From an uncultured Clostridia bacterium (GTDB lineage: Bacteria; Bacillota; Clostridia; UBA1381), in assembly GCA_934454215.1 (NCBI GenBank), contig CAKSGG010000003.1, positions 20,428 to 84,427 on the forward strand: a stretch of DNA of 64,000 nt, written 5' to 3'. The notes below the pieces were generated by a model that saw only the letters and a program-made list of their open reading frames with translations, was not told where the DNA came from and made no database searches. Shown piece after piece: positions 1 through 7,609 of this stretch (its first letter is position 1; each line of letters starts with the position of its first letter). The position numbers and the translations under genes are program-made.

Positions 1-273
1 GTTCCCGTAAGGTTTAATATGGCATATAACAAAATCGACATTTCGTGCATAACTCAAAAAGGACAGGTAAATGATACAGTTGATGTGGAGCTTGACGGAG
101 GAGAGCTTTTAATCGGCTTTAACTGCCGTTTCATGCTTGACGCTCTGACCTCGTGCGACGAGGATAAAGTAAAAATGGAGTTCAGCGCGCCTACAAGCGG
201 CTGTTTTATACATTCGGCAGGGGATGACGATTCGTATATATACATGGTTCTCCCCGTCAGACTCTATAATTAA
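1..273 (+). CDS. dnaN: DNA polymerase III beta subunit (sliding clamp), C-terminal fragment
   Basis: The frame is open from the first base of the window, so the 5' end lies outside it. The visible ~90 residues match the third domain of the beta clamp: a strand resembling VRFNMAYNKIDIS, then GGELLIGFNCRFMLDAL, where family members have an IGFNxxYLLDAL strand-helix, and the terminal YMVLPVRLYN, equivalent to the conserved Y(L/M)VLPVRL ending that builds the hydrophobic pocket for clamp-binding motifs. The clamp encircles DNA and tethers polymerase. An ATG at 19 is internal, not a start. In Firmicutes dnaA normally sits just upstream, which here would be outside the window. No terminator is seen after the stop; repeat R1 follows. 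Confidence 0.88.
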   Translation, partial: VPVRFNMAYNKIDISCITQKGQVNDTVDVELDGGELLIGFNCRFMLDALTSCDEDKVKMEFSAPTSGCFIHSAGDDDSYIYMVLPVRLYN

Positions 274-274
274 A

Positions 275-437
275 TATAAACTGCGCAATTCATCTCAAAA
301 TTAACCATTGAAGTATAAACATACATCGGCGGCTTGATTGCAAGCGACTTACCACATGGGAATGAGCCGTACAAATATACTTGAATATTTTTAATTTTAA
401 ACTTATGCCGCAGCCGGCGGCAGAATGGAGAAATTTA
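275..437 (+). repeat. R1: diverged copy of the TAAGCGGC palindromic intergenic repeat
   Basis: The gap between dnaN and the MBL hydrolase is similar over its whole length to the gap before panB (5157-5300): CTGCGCAATTCATCTCAAAA, then a TTGAAGTATAAACATACATC loop segment, GGCGGCTTGATTG, and a closing GCCGC...GCGGC mini-hairpin just before the GGAG ribosome site. The outer arms are more decayed than in other copies. Confidence 0.5.
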
Positions 438-438
438 C

Positions 439-1056
439 ATGAACGTTAGGGTAATTAACAATTATCATACGGATGAAAACACATACTTAATTTACAACGA
501 AAGGACGGGCGTGGTAATCGACCCCGGATGCAGAACGGACGAAATTTTAAAGGCGGCCGCTGTTGTGGGCGTTAAAATAAAATTTATCTTTATCACGCAC
601 TGTCACTATGACCATATCGAATATCTGGACGAGCTGCGCCGTGAAACGGGCGCAAAGCTCATAAGCAGTGAAAAGGGGGCGGAGAATGTCTCGAATCCGA
701 GTATAAACATGACCCTTTTGGGACTTGGCGAGCAGTTAAGACCAAAAGTGCCCGAAATCGTGATGAAAGACAGGCAGACCATAACCATAGACGGAATGAA
801 AATAAAATGCCTGTACACCCCCGGTCACACAAGCTGCGGAGCGTGCTATCTGACGGAAATCGGCGTCTTTACAGGCGACACTCTGTTTTTGAGAAGCTGC
901 GGAAGATGGGATTTGCCTACGGGCGACGAGGAAACGCTCAAAAAATCAATAAAGGGGCGTCTTTACACTCTCAGCGACGATTTGACGGTATACCCGGGTC
1001 ACGGCGCAAAGACAAGTATCGGCTATGAGAAAAAATTCAATATGTTTGTAAAGTAG
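439..1056 (+). CDS. MBL-fold metallo-hydrolase (glyoxalase II-like)
   Basis: The 205-residue protein has the metallo-beta-lactamase fold ligands in order: VIDPG near residue 30, the THCHYDH motif near residue 54 (HxHxDH metal site), PGHTSCGACYL near 128, FTGDTLF near 143 and YPGHG near 184. The second residue of the metal motif is Cys (HCHYDH) where HGH or HSH is commoner. This set is typical of glyoxalase II-like hydrolases of 200-210 residues that are common in Clostridia and often precede hemZ. The substrate cannot be told from sequence. Ribosome site GGAG lies upstream of the ATG. It ends 9 bases before hemZ, so the two are probably co-transcribed. Confidence 0.85.
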   Translation: MNVRVINNYHTDENTYLIYNERTGVVIDPGCRTDEILKAAAVVGVKIKFIFITHCHYDHIEYLDELRRETGAKLISSEKGAENVSNPSINMTLLGLGEQLRPKVPEIVMKDRQTITIDGMKIKCLYTPGHTSCGACYLTEIGVFTGDTLFLRSCGRWDLPTGDEETLKKSIKGRLYTLSDDLTVYPGHGAKTSIGYEKKFNMFVK

Positions 1057-1065
1057 GAGAAAAAA

Positions 1066-2511
1066 ATGCTTGTTATTCAGAACGGCTATGAATGTGAATA
1101 TGAATTAAGGCTGTTTGCTGGGCTTTTTTTCGGCGATGATGAGGACGTTACAATATATTCGGATTTTAAGTACAACGGTCGGGAAACGAACGTTTACACA
1201 CAGATAAATTATAACGGAAAAGCGTATTTTGACGATAATTATTTTAAATTCGATATAAACGGCAGGAAAAATAAATTTATAAAAAAGGTTTTCACATGCT
1301 CATGCACAAGGTCGCTTTGTGCGTGTGCGGAGCAGATACGCAAAATCAATCTGCCGTGGGGTGTTATGTGCGGCATACGTCCCGCAAAGAACGTCAGAGA
1401 GCTTAAAGAAAGCGGATACAGCAATTCACAGATAAAGGAAATATTTTCGCAAATATACAATGTCAGCGCTGAAAAGACCGAGCTTGCGATGAGAGTGGCG
1501 AAAAATGAAGAAATACTGCTTAAAAGCATAGGCGAAAACAGCGTAAGCATTTACATAGGGATTCCGTTCTGCCCGACAAGGTGTCTTTACTGCTCGTTTG
1601 TGTCAACGGATATAAGCGTAAGCGGAAAATATATGGATGAATTTGTGGAAAAACTGCTTCTTGAAATTGATAAAACTGCTGAAATTATAGATAAAATCGG
1701 CGCTCATGTTGAAAATATCTATATTGGCGGAGGCACTCCGACAACTCTTTCGGCAAGGCAGCTTACGATGATTTGCGACAGGCTTAAGGCTCATTTCGAT
1801 TTTGATAAAATCAGGGAATTTACCGTTGAGGCAGGGCGTGCCGATACGATAACAAGAGAAAAGCTGATTGCGGTTAAAAACGGCGGTGCGGACAGAATAA
1901 GCATAAATCCGCAGACGATGAACAACGAAACATTAAAAAAAGTCCGCAGAAAGCATGATGATAAAATGATTGTCGATTGTTTTAATACGGCGCGTGAACT
2001 GGGATTTGATAATATCAACATGGATTTGATTGCAGGTCTGCCGGGGGAAAGCTTTGAAATGTTCAAGTACAGCCTTGACAGGATAATTGAGCTTGACCCC
2101 GAGAATATAACGGTTCATTCAATGTGTGTCAAGCGTGCTGCAAATCTGCGCTTTACGGACAACCGTCTGACGGAGGCGGAGCAGATGAACAGAATGTTGT
2201 CATACACTCAAAAGCGCATGAACGAAACAGGCAGAGAGCCGTATTATATGTACCGTCAGAAGAATATTTCGGGCAATCTTGAGAATGTGGGATATGCCAA
2301 AAAGGGCAGAATGAGTACGTACAACGTGAACATCATGGAGGAAAAGCAGACGATTATAGCGCTTGGCGGAGGCGGCTCGACAAAGCTTGTCATGAATGAC
2401 AGAATAGAGAGAATATTTAATTTCAAAGACCCGTCGGAATACATAAAGCGTTTTGACGAGATACTGAAAAACAAGGATAAGGCTGCGGAGGTGATTTTAA
2501 ATGGCGGATAA
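1066..2511 (+). CDS. hemZ: Coproporphyrinogen III oxidase-like radical SAM protein (HemZ type)
   Basis: The 481-residue protein has a ~150-residue N-terminal domain typical of HemZ, followed by a radical SAM core: GIPFCPTRCLYC near residue 165 (CxxxCxxC binding the [4Fe-4S] cluster and SAM), YIGGGTPTTLS near 220, TVEAGRADTI near 250 and LIAGLPGES near 325. It belongs to the HemN/HemZ family of oxygen-independent coproporphyrinogen III dehydrogenases. Clostridial HemZ proteins often occur without a haem pathway and their true reaction is uncertain. The 3' end overlaps the next gene by 11 bases, so translation is coupled. The start follows GGAG six bases upstream. Confidence 0.85.
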   Translation: MLVIQNGYECEYELRLFAGLFFGDDEDVTIYSDFKYNGRETNVYTQINYNGKAYFDDNYFKFDINGRKNKFIKKVFTCSCTRSLCACAEQIRKINLPWGVMCGIRPAKNVRELKESGYSNSQIKEIFSQIYNVSAEKTELAMRVAKNEEILLKSIGENSVSIYIGIPFCPTRCLYCSFVSTDISVSGKYMDEFVEKLLLEIDKTAEIIDKIGAHVENIYIGGGTPTTLSARQLTMICDRLKAHFDFDKIREFTVEAGRADTITREKLIAVKNGGADRISINPQTMNNETLKKVRRKHDDKMIVDCFNTARELGFDNINMDLIAGLPGESFEMFKYSLDRIIELDPENITVHSMCVKRAANLRFTDNRLTEAEQMNRMLSYTQKRMNETGREPYYMYRQKNISGNLENVGYAKKGRMSTYNVNIMEEKQTIIALGGGGSTKLVMNDRIERIFNFKDPSEYIKRFDEILKNKDKAAEVILNGG

Positions 2512-3478
2512 TGAACTGATAAACAAAATTTTTGCACGGTATGAGGAAAAGCGTGAAAATGCCTCAAAAAGGCGCAGAGAGCGTATTGATGAAGTGTATT
2601 CAAAAGTACCCCGTATACGTGAAATAGACAATGAAATAAATGTCAGAGGCATGAGAAACGTCAATAATATCCTTCGTGAGCCGTCAAAGCACGAGGAGTA
2701 TAATAAAGACCTTAACGAGAATTTAAAACGCCTTGAGGACGAAAAAAACGCTCTTTTGAAGCAGTATAATATCCCGAAAGACTTTAAAAAATATGAATAC
2801 GAGTGTTCTCTTTGCTCCGATACGGGGCATACTCCCGACGGAAAGCTGTGCCGATGCTTTAAGCAGGCTCTTGCGGACGAGGCTTATAATTCGTCAAATA
2901 TAGCGGAGCTGATGAAAAAGAATAATTTTGATACCTTTAATTTTGATTTTTATTCAAAGGACAAGGGAAACTGTAAGGAATCTCCGTTTGACAATATGAT
3001 GTGGATTTATAACCACACGAGAAAATTCTGCAATGAATTTGACACAATGGATAAAAGTCTGCTGTTTTACGGCACAACGGGACTTGGCAAGACATTTTTG
3101 TCATGCGCTGCGGCAAAGGAGCTTATAGAGCAGGGAAAGAACGTTATATACGTGAGGTCGTCAAAGCTGTTCAATATGTTTGAGGACTACCGTTTCGGCA
3201 GAATGAAAGACAGAACTATTATAGACAGGCTGTATGAGTGTGATTTGCTGATTATTGACGATTTGGGAGCGGAGGCGGCAAATAAATTCAACGATTCGAT
3301 TTTGTTTGACGTGTTTGACGAAAGAATATCAAGAGGAAAAAAGTTTATTATAAGCACAAATCTTGATATTAAGGAGCTTGGAAAAACGTATTCAATGCGG
3401 TTTGTGTCAAGATTAATGGAAAATTTTATTGTATGCAGATTCTACGGCGACGATATAAGATATAAGACTATTCAGTAA
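2501..3478 (+). CDS. DnaC/DnaI-family ATP-binding protein (putative helicase loader)
   Basis: The 325-residue AAA+ protein has an N-terminal charged coiled region (to ~85), a zinc-type cluster YECSLC...LCRCF (residues ~99-122) found in the DnaI/DnaC-like loaders of Firmicutes, a Walker A motif GTTGLGKTF near 190, Walker B LLIIDDLGAE near 250, a sensor-1 like IISTN near 285 and an arginine-finger region SRL near 308. These proteins load the replicative helicase at origins. Its position between dnaN and a dense DnaA-box cluster fits a replication role. It overlaps hemZ by 11 bases and is closed by a strong terminator. Confidence 0.82.
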   Translation: MADNELINKIFARYEEKRENASKRRRERIDEVYSKVPRIREIDNEINVRGMRNVNNILREPSKHEEYNKDLNENLKRLEDEKNALLKQYNIPKDFKKYEYECSLCSDTGHTPDGKLCRCFKQALADEAYNSSNIAELMKKNNFDTFNFDFYSKDKGNCKESPFDNMMWIYNHTRKFCNEFDTMDKSLLFYGTTGLGKTFLSCAAAKELIEQGKNVIYVRSSKLFNMFEDYRFGRMKDRTIIDRLYECDLLIIDDLGAEAANKFNDSILFDVFDERISRGKKFIISTNLDIKELGKTYSMRFVSRLMENFIVCRFYGDDIRYKTIQ

Positions 3479-3479
3479 A

Positions 3480-3500
3480 GGGGGCGCTTGCCCCCTTTTT
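3480..3500 (+). terminator. Intrinsic terminator after the dnaC-like gene
   Basis: A GGGGGC stem, GCTT loop and GCCCCC stem are followed by TTTTT, two bases after the stop codon. Confidence 0.9.
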
Positions 3501-3526
3501 GAGAATAAAAACACTATATAATGTGT

Positions 3527-3892
3527 TGTGGATTTTGACGAAAAATAGGTTGCGGAAATCAAAAAAATTATGTAAACCAAGAAAAGTTATCCACGTTGGT
3601 AAAATATTCTTTATTCACATAAAATTTCAAGCAGACAAGCCGATTGACAAAAGTTATCCACGCTATCCACGTACTTATCCACGTTTTATGTGGATTTGAG
3701 TGTTTTGCAAAAATCAAGGTTTTAAGCCGTTTTTTAGGTTTACATATAATTTCGGCATAAATTGACAAAAAATCCACACAGTTATCCACGCTTATCCACG
3801 ATTTCTGTTGCATAAGTGCGAAATTACGCTGTTTTAACGGATTTTTAAGTTTTATAAAGTTATCCACGGTGTGTGAATAACTTCATGGATAA
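3527..3892 (+). other. DnaA-box cluster, candidate chromosomal replication origin (oriC)
   Basis: This is the main content of the 452-base gene-free gap. Exact TTATCCACG occurs six times on the plus strand, at 3587, 3654, 3675, 3782, 3792 and 3860. TTATTCACA occurs at 3611 (plus) and 3872 (minus). CTATCCACG is at 3663, TGTGGATTT or its complement at 3527, 3689 and 3770, and CATGGATAA at 3884. The consensus DnaA box is TTATNCACA, so this is about a dozen perfect or near boxes in 370 bp. The spacers are AT-rich, including 3698-3770, which could serve as an unwinding element. Neighbours are dnaN and a DnaC-like loader. A DnaA-titrating locus is the main alternative. Confidence 0.72.
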
Positions 3893-3930
3893 ATGCACAA
3901 AATAATTAGTTATGTTAAAGGAGAGTTACA

Positions 3931-4587
3931 TTGATTACAGAACGATTACAATGTATATTGAATTATGTTGATTCGGAGGTGATTGCAGACATCGGAACAG
4001 ACCATGCCTACATACCGATTGAGCTTGTTAAGAAAAACAGGATAAAAAGAGCGATTGCGGCGGATATAAATGAAGGACCGCTGAAAATTGCGCAAAAGAA
4101 TATAAAAAGCGAGGGCTTGTCGGACAGGATAGAAACACGCTTAGGCTCGGGAATATCGGTTCTTGAAAAGGGCGAGGCGGGTCAGATTATAATTGCGGGC
4201 ATGGGCGGAGAGCTGATTGAATATATAATCAAATCGGATATTGAAACTGCAAAAGGCTCGGAGCTGTTATTACAGCCGATGAACAATCAGTATGAATTAA
4301 GAAAATTTTTGATGTATAACGGATTTAAAATTATTGATGAAGATATTGCGTCCGAGGGCTTTAAGGTGTATAATATAATGAGGGTTATATGCGGAGAGGC
4401 GGAAAAATTTGAACGTGATATTGACTATCATATTCCGCCGTATCTTAAAAGCAATAAGCTGTATCCGCTTTTGTATGCAAAAAAGGAGCGTGAATTTAAA
4501 AAGGTTATAGGCGGACTGGAGCGCTCGGCAAAGCCCGATACGGAAAAGCTAAGAAAATACAAAGAATGGTATAAGGAGTTAAAATGA
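3931..4587 (+). CDS. trmK: tRNA (adenine22-N1)-methyltransferase TrmK
   Basis: The 218-residue class I SAM methyltransferase starts with TTG at 3931, placed six bases after AAAGGAGAG, and no better start is available. Motif I is ADIGTDHAYIPIELV (residues ~19-33), followed by AIAADINEGPLKIAQKN and the IIAGMGGELI motif near 89 that is characteristic of TrmK (m1A22 of tRNA). LLLQPMNNQYELRKFL near 113 is the NPPY-like region of this family. It overlaps the DHFR start by four bases (ATGA), indicating an operon. Length agrees with the family (~220-240). Confidence 0.88.
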   Translation: MITERLQCILNYVDSEVIADIGTDHAYIPIELVKKNRIKRAIAADINEGPLKIAQKNIKSEGLSDRIETRLGSGISVLEKGEAGQIIIAGMGGELIEYIIKSDIETAKGSELLLQPMNNQYELRKFLMYNGFKIIDEDIASEGFKVYNIMRVICGEAEKFERDIDYHIPPYLKSNKLYPLLYAKKEREFKKVIGGLERSAKPDTEKLRKYKEWYKELK

Positions 4588-5069
4588 ATATTATAGTAAA
4601 CGTTTCAAAATCATGGGGTATAGGAAAAGACGGGGACTTATTGTTTCACATCAAGGGAGATATGAAATTTTTTAAGGAAACCACAATAAACAACGTTGTT
4701 GTTATGGGAAGAAAAACACTCGATTCACTTCCCAACGGACTTCCGTTAAAGGACAGAGTTAATATCGTACTTACAAGAAACAGGGATTTCAGCCGTGATG
4801 GCGTTGTTGTTGTACATTCGGTTGATGAACTGCTTGAAGAAATCAAAAAATACGATACGGAAATATTTGTAATCGGCGGGGGAGAAATTTATAATATGCT
4901 TTTGCCGTATTGTGATAAAGCGTACATAACAAAGGTGGATTCGGATAAGGATGCGGATGCGTTTTTTGTAAATCTTGATGAAGATGACACATGGAAAGCC
5001 GAATCACAAAGCGATATTATGGGCGAAAAGCTGAAATATAGATTTATTGTGTACAATAAATTGAAATAA
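4584..5069 (+). CDS. folA: Dihydrofolate reductase
   Basis: The 161-residue protein has the DHFR landmarks in order: IIVNVSKSWGIGKDGDLLF (residues 3-21, Met20-loop region), the acidic substrate-binding residue in GDMKFFKETT (position ~27), NVVVMGRKTLDSLP (cofactor motif), RVNIVLTRN, and IFVIGGGEIY near 95, the NADPH-binding Gly-Gly pair. It reduces dihydrofolate to tetrahydrofolate. The usual tryptophan after GKDGDL(P/L)W is Phe here, seen in other clostridial DHFRs. It is coupled to trmK by an ATGA overlap. No thyA is adjacent. Confidence 0.9.
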   Translation: MNIIVNVSKSWGIGKDGDLLFHIKGDMKFFKETTINNVVVMGRKTLDSLPNGLPLKDRVNIVLTRNRDFSRDGVVVVHSVDELLEEIKKYDTEIFVIGGGEIYNMLLPYCDKAYITKVDSDKDADAFFVNLDEDDTWKAESQSDIMGEKLKYRFIVYNKLK

Positions 5070-5071
5070 TA

Positions 5072-5100
5072 TTGAAATATAAATTAAAGTGTGGTATAAT
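5072..5100 (+). promoter_or_regulatory. Promoter of the pantothenate genes
   Basis: TTGAAA (5072-5077), a 17-bp spacer and TATAAT (5095-5100), preceded by TGG, lie between DHFR and panB. Confidence 0.75.
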
Positions 5101-5156
5101 AACATGGAATTTGTATTGTATCTTTATTTAATGAAAGAACGATAACAGGAGGATTT

Positions 5157-5262
5157 AACATGAAAAATAAGCGGCGCATCTCATCTCAAAATCAACCCTT
5201 GAAGTATATATATACGTCGGCGGATTGATTTTGAGTGACCTGACTTGCTTCTTTTTCATGTT
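5157..5262 (+). repeat. R2: TAAGCGGC palindromic repeat before panB
   Basis: Outer arms AACATGAAAAATAAG (5157-5171) and CTTCTTTTTCATGTT (5248-5262) are complementary at 14 of 15 positions. The inner stem CTCAAAATCAACC / GGATTGATTTTGAG surrounds a TATATATACG loop. The left arm begins at an ATG (5160) placed seven bases after a perfect AGGAGG (5147-5152); this opens a 22-codon frame ending at 5228. panB's real start 5301 has the same ATGAAAAA beginning. Confidence 0.8.
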
Positions 5263-5300
5263 AGATTTGTGCCGCTGATAGCGGAGAAATGGAGATTTTT

Positions 5301-6128
5301 ATGAAAAACACAACTCTTACCGTTTTGGCTCAAAAACAGAACGGTGACAAAATAACCATGCTGACAGCTTACGATTATTCAACTGCTAAAATAATTGATG
5401 AGTCGGGAGTAAATTGTATTCTTGTCGGCGATTCGCTGGGAAATGTTATACTTGGTTACGACTCGACGCTGCCTGTAACGATGGAGGATATGCTTCATCA
5501 CACAAAAGCGGTTGTCAGAGGTGCGAAAAATGCTATGGTTATAGCGGATATGCCGTTTATGTCGTATCAGACATCGGTATACGACGCTGTAAAAAATGCG
5601 GGACGTCTTATTCAGGAGGGCGGAGCGTATGCGGTAAAACTTGAAGGCGGAGCAACGGTATGCGATAGGATTGAAGCAATAACAAAAGCATCAATACCTG
5701 TTGTTGCGCATATAGGTCTTACACCGCAGTCGGTAAACTCGTTCGGCGGATTTAAGGTTCAGGGCAAGGACGAGCAGGGAGCAAAAAAATTAATCGAGGA
5801 CGCAAAAAAAGTCGAGCAGGCGGGAGCATTTATGCTTGTTCTGGAATGTGTTCCGGCAAAGCTTGCGGAGATAATAACGAATGAGATTTCAATTCCGACT
5901 ATCGGAATCGGCGCAGGAAAAGGCTGTGACGGACAAGTTCTCGTTTATCAGGATATGCTCGGAATGTTCAGTGATTTTGTTCCGAAGTTTGTAAAGCGGT
6001 ATGCCGATATCGGCGAAACAATGAAAAAGGCGTTTGAGGAATATATAAAAGATGTAAAGAACGGTGCTTTTCCCGAGGAAAAGCATTGTTATAAGATAGA
6101 TGATGAGATAATAGAAAAATTATATTGA
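5301..6128 (+). CDS. panB: 3-methyl-2-oxobutanoate hydroxymethyltransferase
   Basis: PanB makes ketopantoate from 2-oxoisovalerate and methylene-tetrahydrofolate, the first step of pantothenate synthesis. Family motifs are all visible: ITMLTAYDYSTAKIIDE, ILVGDSLGNVILGYDSTLPVT, MPFMSY, GGAYAVKLEGG, PVVAHIGLTPQSVN, CVPAKLAEIIT and IGIGAGKGCDGQVLVYQDMLG, with the Mg-binding Asp and catalytic Glu region present. The ATG at 5301 is preferred over the one at 5289 because GGAG lies six bases before it, whereas the upstream ATG is only two bases from its GGAG. The product is 275 residues, normal for PanB. It heads panB-panC-panD-coaX. Confidence 0.95.
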   Translation: MKNTTLTVLAQKQNGDKITMLTAYDYSTAKIIDESGVNCILVGDSLGNVILGYDSTLPVTMEDMLHHTKAVVRGAKNAMVIADMPFMSYQTSVYDAVKNAGRLIQEGGAYAVKLEGGATVCDRIEAITKASIPVVAHIGLTPQSVNSFGGFKVQGKDEQGAKKLIEDAKKVEQAGAFMLVLECVPAKLAEIITNEISIPTIGIGAGKGCDGQVLVYQDMLGMFSDFVPKFVKRYADIGETMKKAFEEYIKDVKNGAFPEEKHCYKIDDEIIEKLY

Positions 6129-6132
6129 GTTT

Positions 6133-6239
6133 AACAAGAAAAATAAGCGGCGCATCTTACAGCTTTCAAACACTTGAGGCTGGTCGTGAACTTTGTTCAC
6201 TGCTCGCCCATGCAATGCGGCTTGCTTCTTTTCCTTGTT
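6133..6239 (+). repeat. R3: TAAGCGGC palindromic repeat between panB and panC
   Basis: Outer arms AACAAGAAAAATAAG (6133-6147) and CTTCTTTTCCTTGTT (6225-6239) pair at 13 of 15 positions. The conserved GCGGCGCATCTTAC follows the left arm. The interior differs from other copies, containing a GTGAAC-TTTG-TTCAC hairpin. Confidence 0.8.
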
Positions 6240-6257
6240 AGAGAAACGGAGATTAAA

Positions 6258-7103
6258 ATGAAACTGGTAAAAACAATAGAGGAAGTTCGCAAAATAGTCG
6301 GCGAATGGAAAAAAATCGGCTTAACTGTCGGATTTGTTCCGACAATGGGATATTTGCATGAGGGTCATGCAAGTCTGATTGACGCATCCGTGAGGGACTG
6401 TGACAAAACCGTCGTTTCGGTTTTTGTAAATCCCATGCAGTTTGCACCGAATGAGGATTTGGCAAGCTATCCAAGAGACATTAATCATGACAGTATATTG
6501 TGCAAAACTCACGGAGCAAATCTGATTTTCAATCCTGAACCGTCCGAAATGTACGATGATGGATTTTCAAGCTATGTTGATATGAGCGTATTAACAGAGG
6601 ATTTATGCGGTCTTTCACGTCCGATTCATTTCAGAGGAGTATGCACGGTACTGACAAAGCTGTTTAATATCGTAAATCCCGACAATGCGTATTTCGGCGA
6701 GAAGGACGCACAGCAGCTTGCAATAGTAAAACATATGGTACACGATTTAAATATGAATATAAACGTTATCGGCTGTCCTATTGTGCGTGAGGAGGACGGG
6801 CTTGCAAAATCGTCAAGAAACACATATCTGTCGCCCGAGGAAAGAAAAGCGGCGCTTGTTCTTTCAAAAACCGTATTCATGGGCAGAAAAATGGTTGAGG
6901 ACGGAGAACGTGACGTTAATAAAATCCTTGATAAAATGAAAGAAAATATAAATAAAGAGCCTTTGGCAAGGATAGATTACGTAAAAATTGTTGACTCTTT
7001 AACGATTAAGCCGGTTGAAAAAATCGAAAAGCCTATACTCTGCGCAATGGCAGTGTATATAGGAAAGACAAGGTTAATAGACAATTTCTCATATGAAATA
7101 TGA
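6258..7103 (+). CDS. panC: Pantothenate synthetase (pantoate-beta-alanine ligase)
   Basis: The 281-residue enzyme joins pantoate and beta-alanine using ATP. It has VGFVPTMGYLHEGHASLI (residues ~25-42; HxGH adenylate-transferase motif), VSVFVNPMQFAPNEDLASYPR, GLSRPIHFRGVCTVLTKLFNIV, YFGEKDAQQ and the KMSKS-like LAKSSRNTYLS. The frame is open upstream to 6174, but that stretch lies in repeat R3. The ATG at 6258 follows GGAG at proper spacing and starts exactly at the family's MKLVKTIEEVR. The stop codon lies inside the left arm of repeat R4. Confidence 0.95.
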   Translation: MKLVKTIEEVRKIVGEWKKIGLTVGFVPTMGYLHEGHASLIDASVRDCDKTVVSVFVNPMQFAPNEDLASYPRDINHDSILCKTHGANLIFNPEPSEMYDDGFSSYVDMSVLTEDLCGLSRPIHFRGVCTVLTKLFNIVNPDNAYFGEKDAQQLAIVKHMVHDLNMNINVIGCPIVREEDGLAKSSRNTYLSPEERKAALVLSKTVFMGRKMVEDGERDVNKILDKMKENINKEPLARIDYVKIVDSLTIKPVEKIEKPILCAMAVYIGKTRLIDNFSYEI

Positions 7104-7200
7104 AAAATAAGCTGCAAATCTTACAGCTTTCAAACACTTGATGTATCAATATACATCGGCGTGTTTTCAAGCTGCAACCTTTTTGCTTCTTTTTCATATT
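7097..7200 (+). repeat. R4: TAAGCGGC palindromic repeat between panC and panD
   Basis: Outer arms AATATGAAAAATAAG (7097-7111) and CTTCTTTTTCATATT (7186-7200) pair at 14 of 15. The inner stem CAGCTTTCAAACAC (7124-7137) / GTGTTTTCAAGCTG (7161-7174) closes over GATGTAT...ATACATC. The left arm contains the last codons and stop of panC. Confidence 0.85.
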
Positions 7201-7225
7201 TAAAAAAATAATTCGGAGGACTGAC

Positions 7226-7609
7226 ATGACAATTTCGGTATTAAAATCAAAAATTCATCGTGCGACCGTTACCGAGGCTGATTTAAACTATGTCGGCAGT
7301 ATAACGGTTGATGAGGATTTACTCGATAAATCGGGAATTACAGAATATCAAAAGGTTCAGATTGTCGATATAAACAACGGCGAAAGATTTGAAACATATA
7401 CCATAGCCGGCGAAAGGGGCAGCGGTATAATTTGCCTTAACGGTGCGGCGGCACGCTGTGTTCAGAAAGGCGACAAGATAATTATTATGGCATATGCCGA
7501 TATGACGCCCGAGGAGGCAAAGGAGCATTCGCCTGTAGTTTTGTTTGTTGATGATGATAATAAAATTTTAAAAATTACGGACTATGAAAAACACGGGAGA
7601 TTAATATGA
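7226..7609 (+). CDS. panD: Aspartate 1-decarboxylase precursor
   Basis: The 127-residue pyruvoyl enzyme supplies beta-alanine for PanC. The self-cleavage site is YVGSITVDE (Gly24-Ser25; Ser becomes the pyruvoyl group). Other family features are SKIHRATVTEADLNY, NNGERFETYTI, GERGSGIICLNGAAARCVQKGDKIIIMAYA and the C-terminal D/N-rich strand. Length and start are canonical, with GGAGG seven bases before the ATG. It overlaps coaX by four bases. Confidence 0.96.
   Translation: MTISVLKSKIHRATVTEADLNYVGSITVDEDLLDKSGITEYQKVQIVDINNGERFETYTIAGERGSGIICLNGAAARCVQKGDKIIIMAYADMTPEEAKEHSPVVLFVDDDNKILKITDYEKHGRLI

Noticed and set aside
5157..7200. R2-R4 as a CRISPR array
   Set aside because: Copies are ~100 bp, separated by whole genes, and have internal palindromes and variable arms; there are no regular spacers or cas genes.
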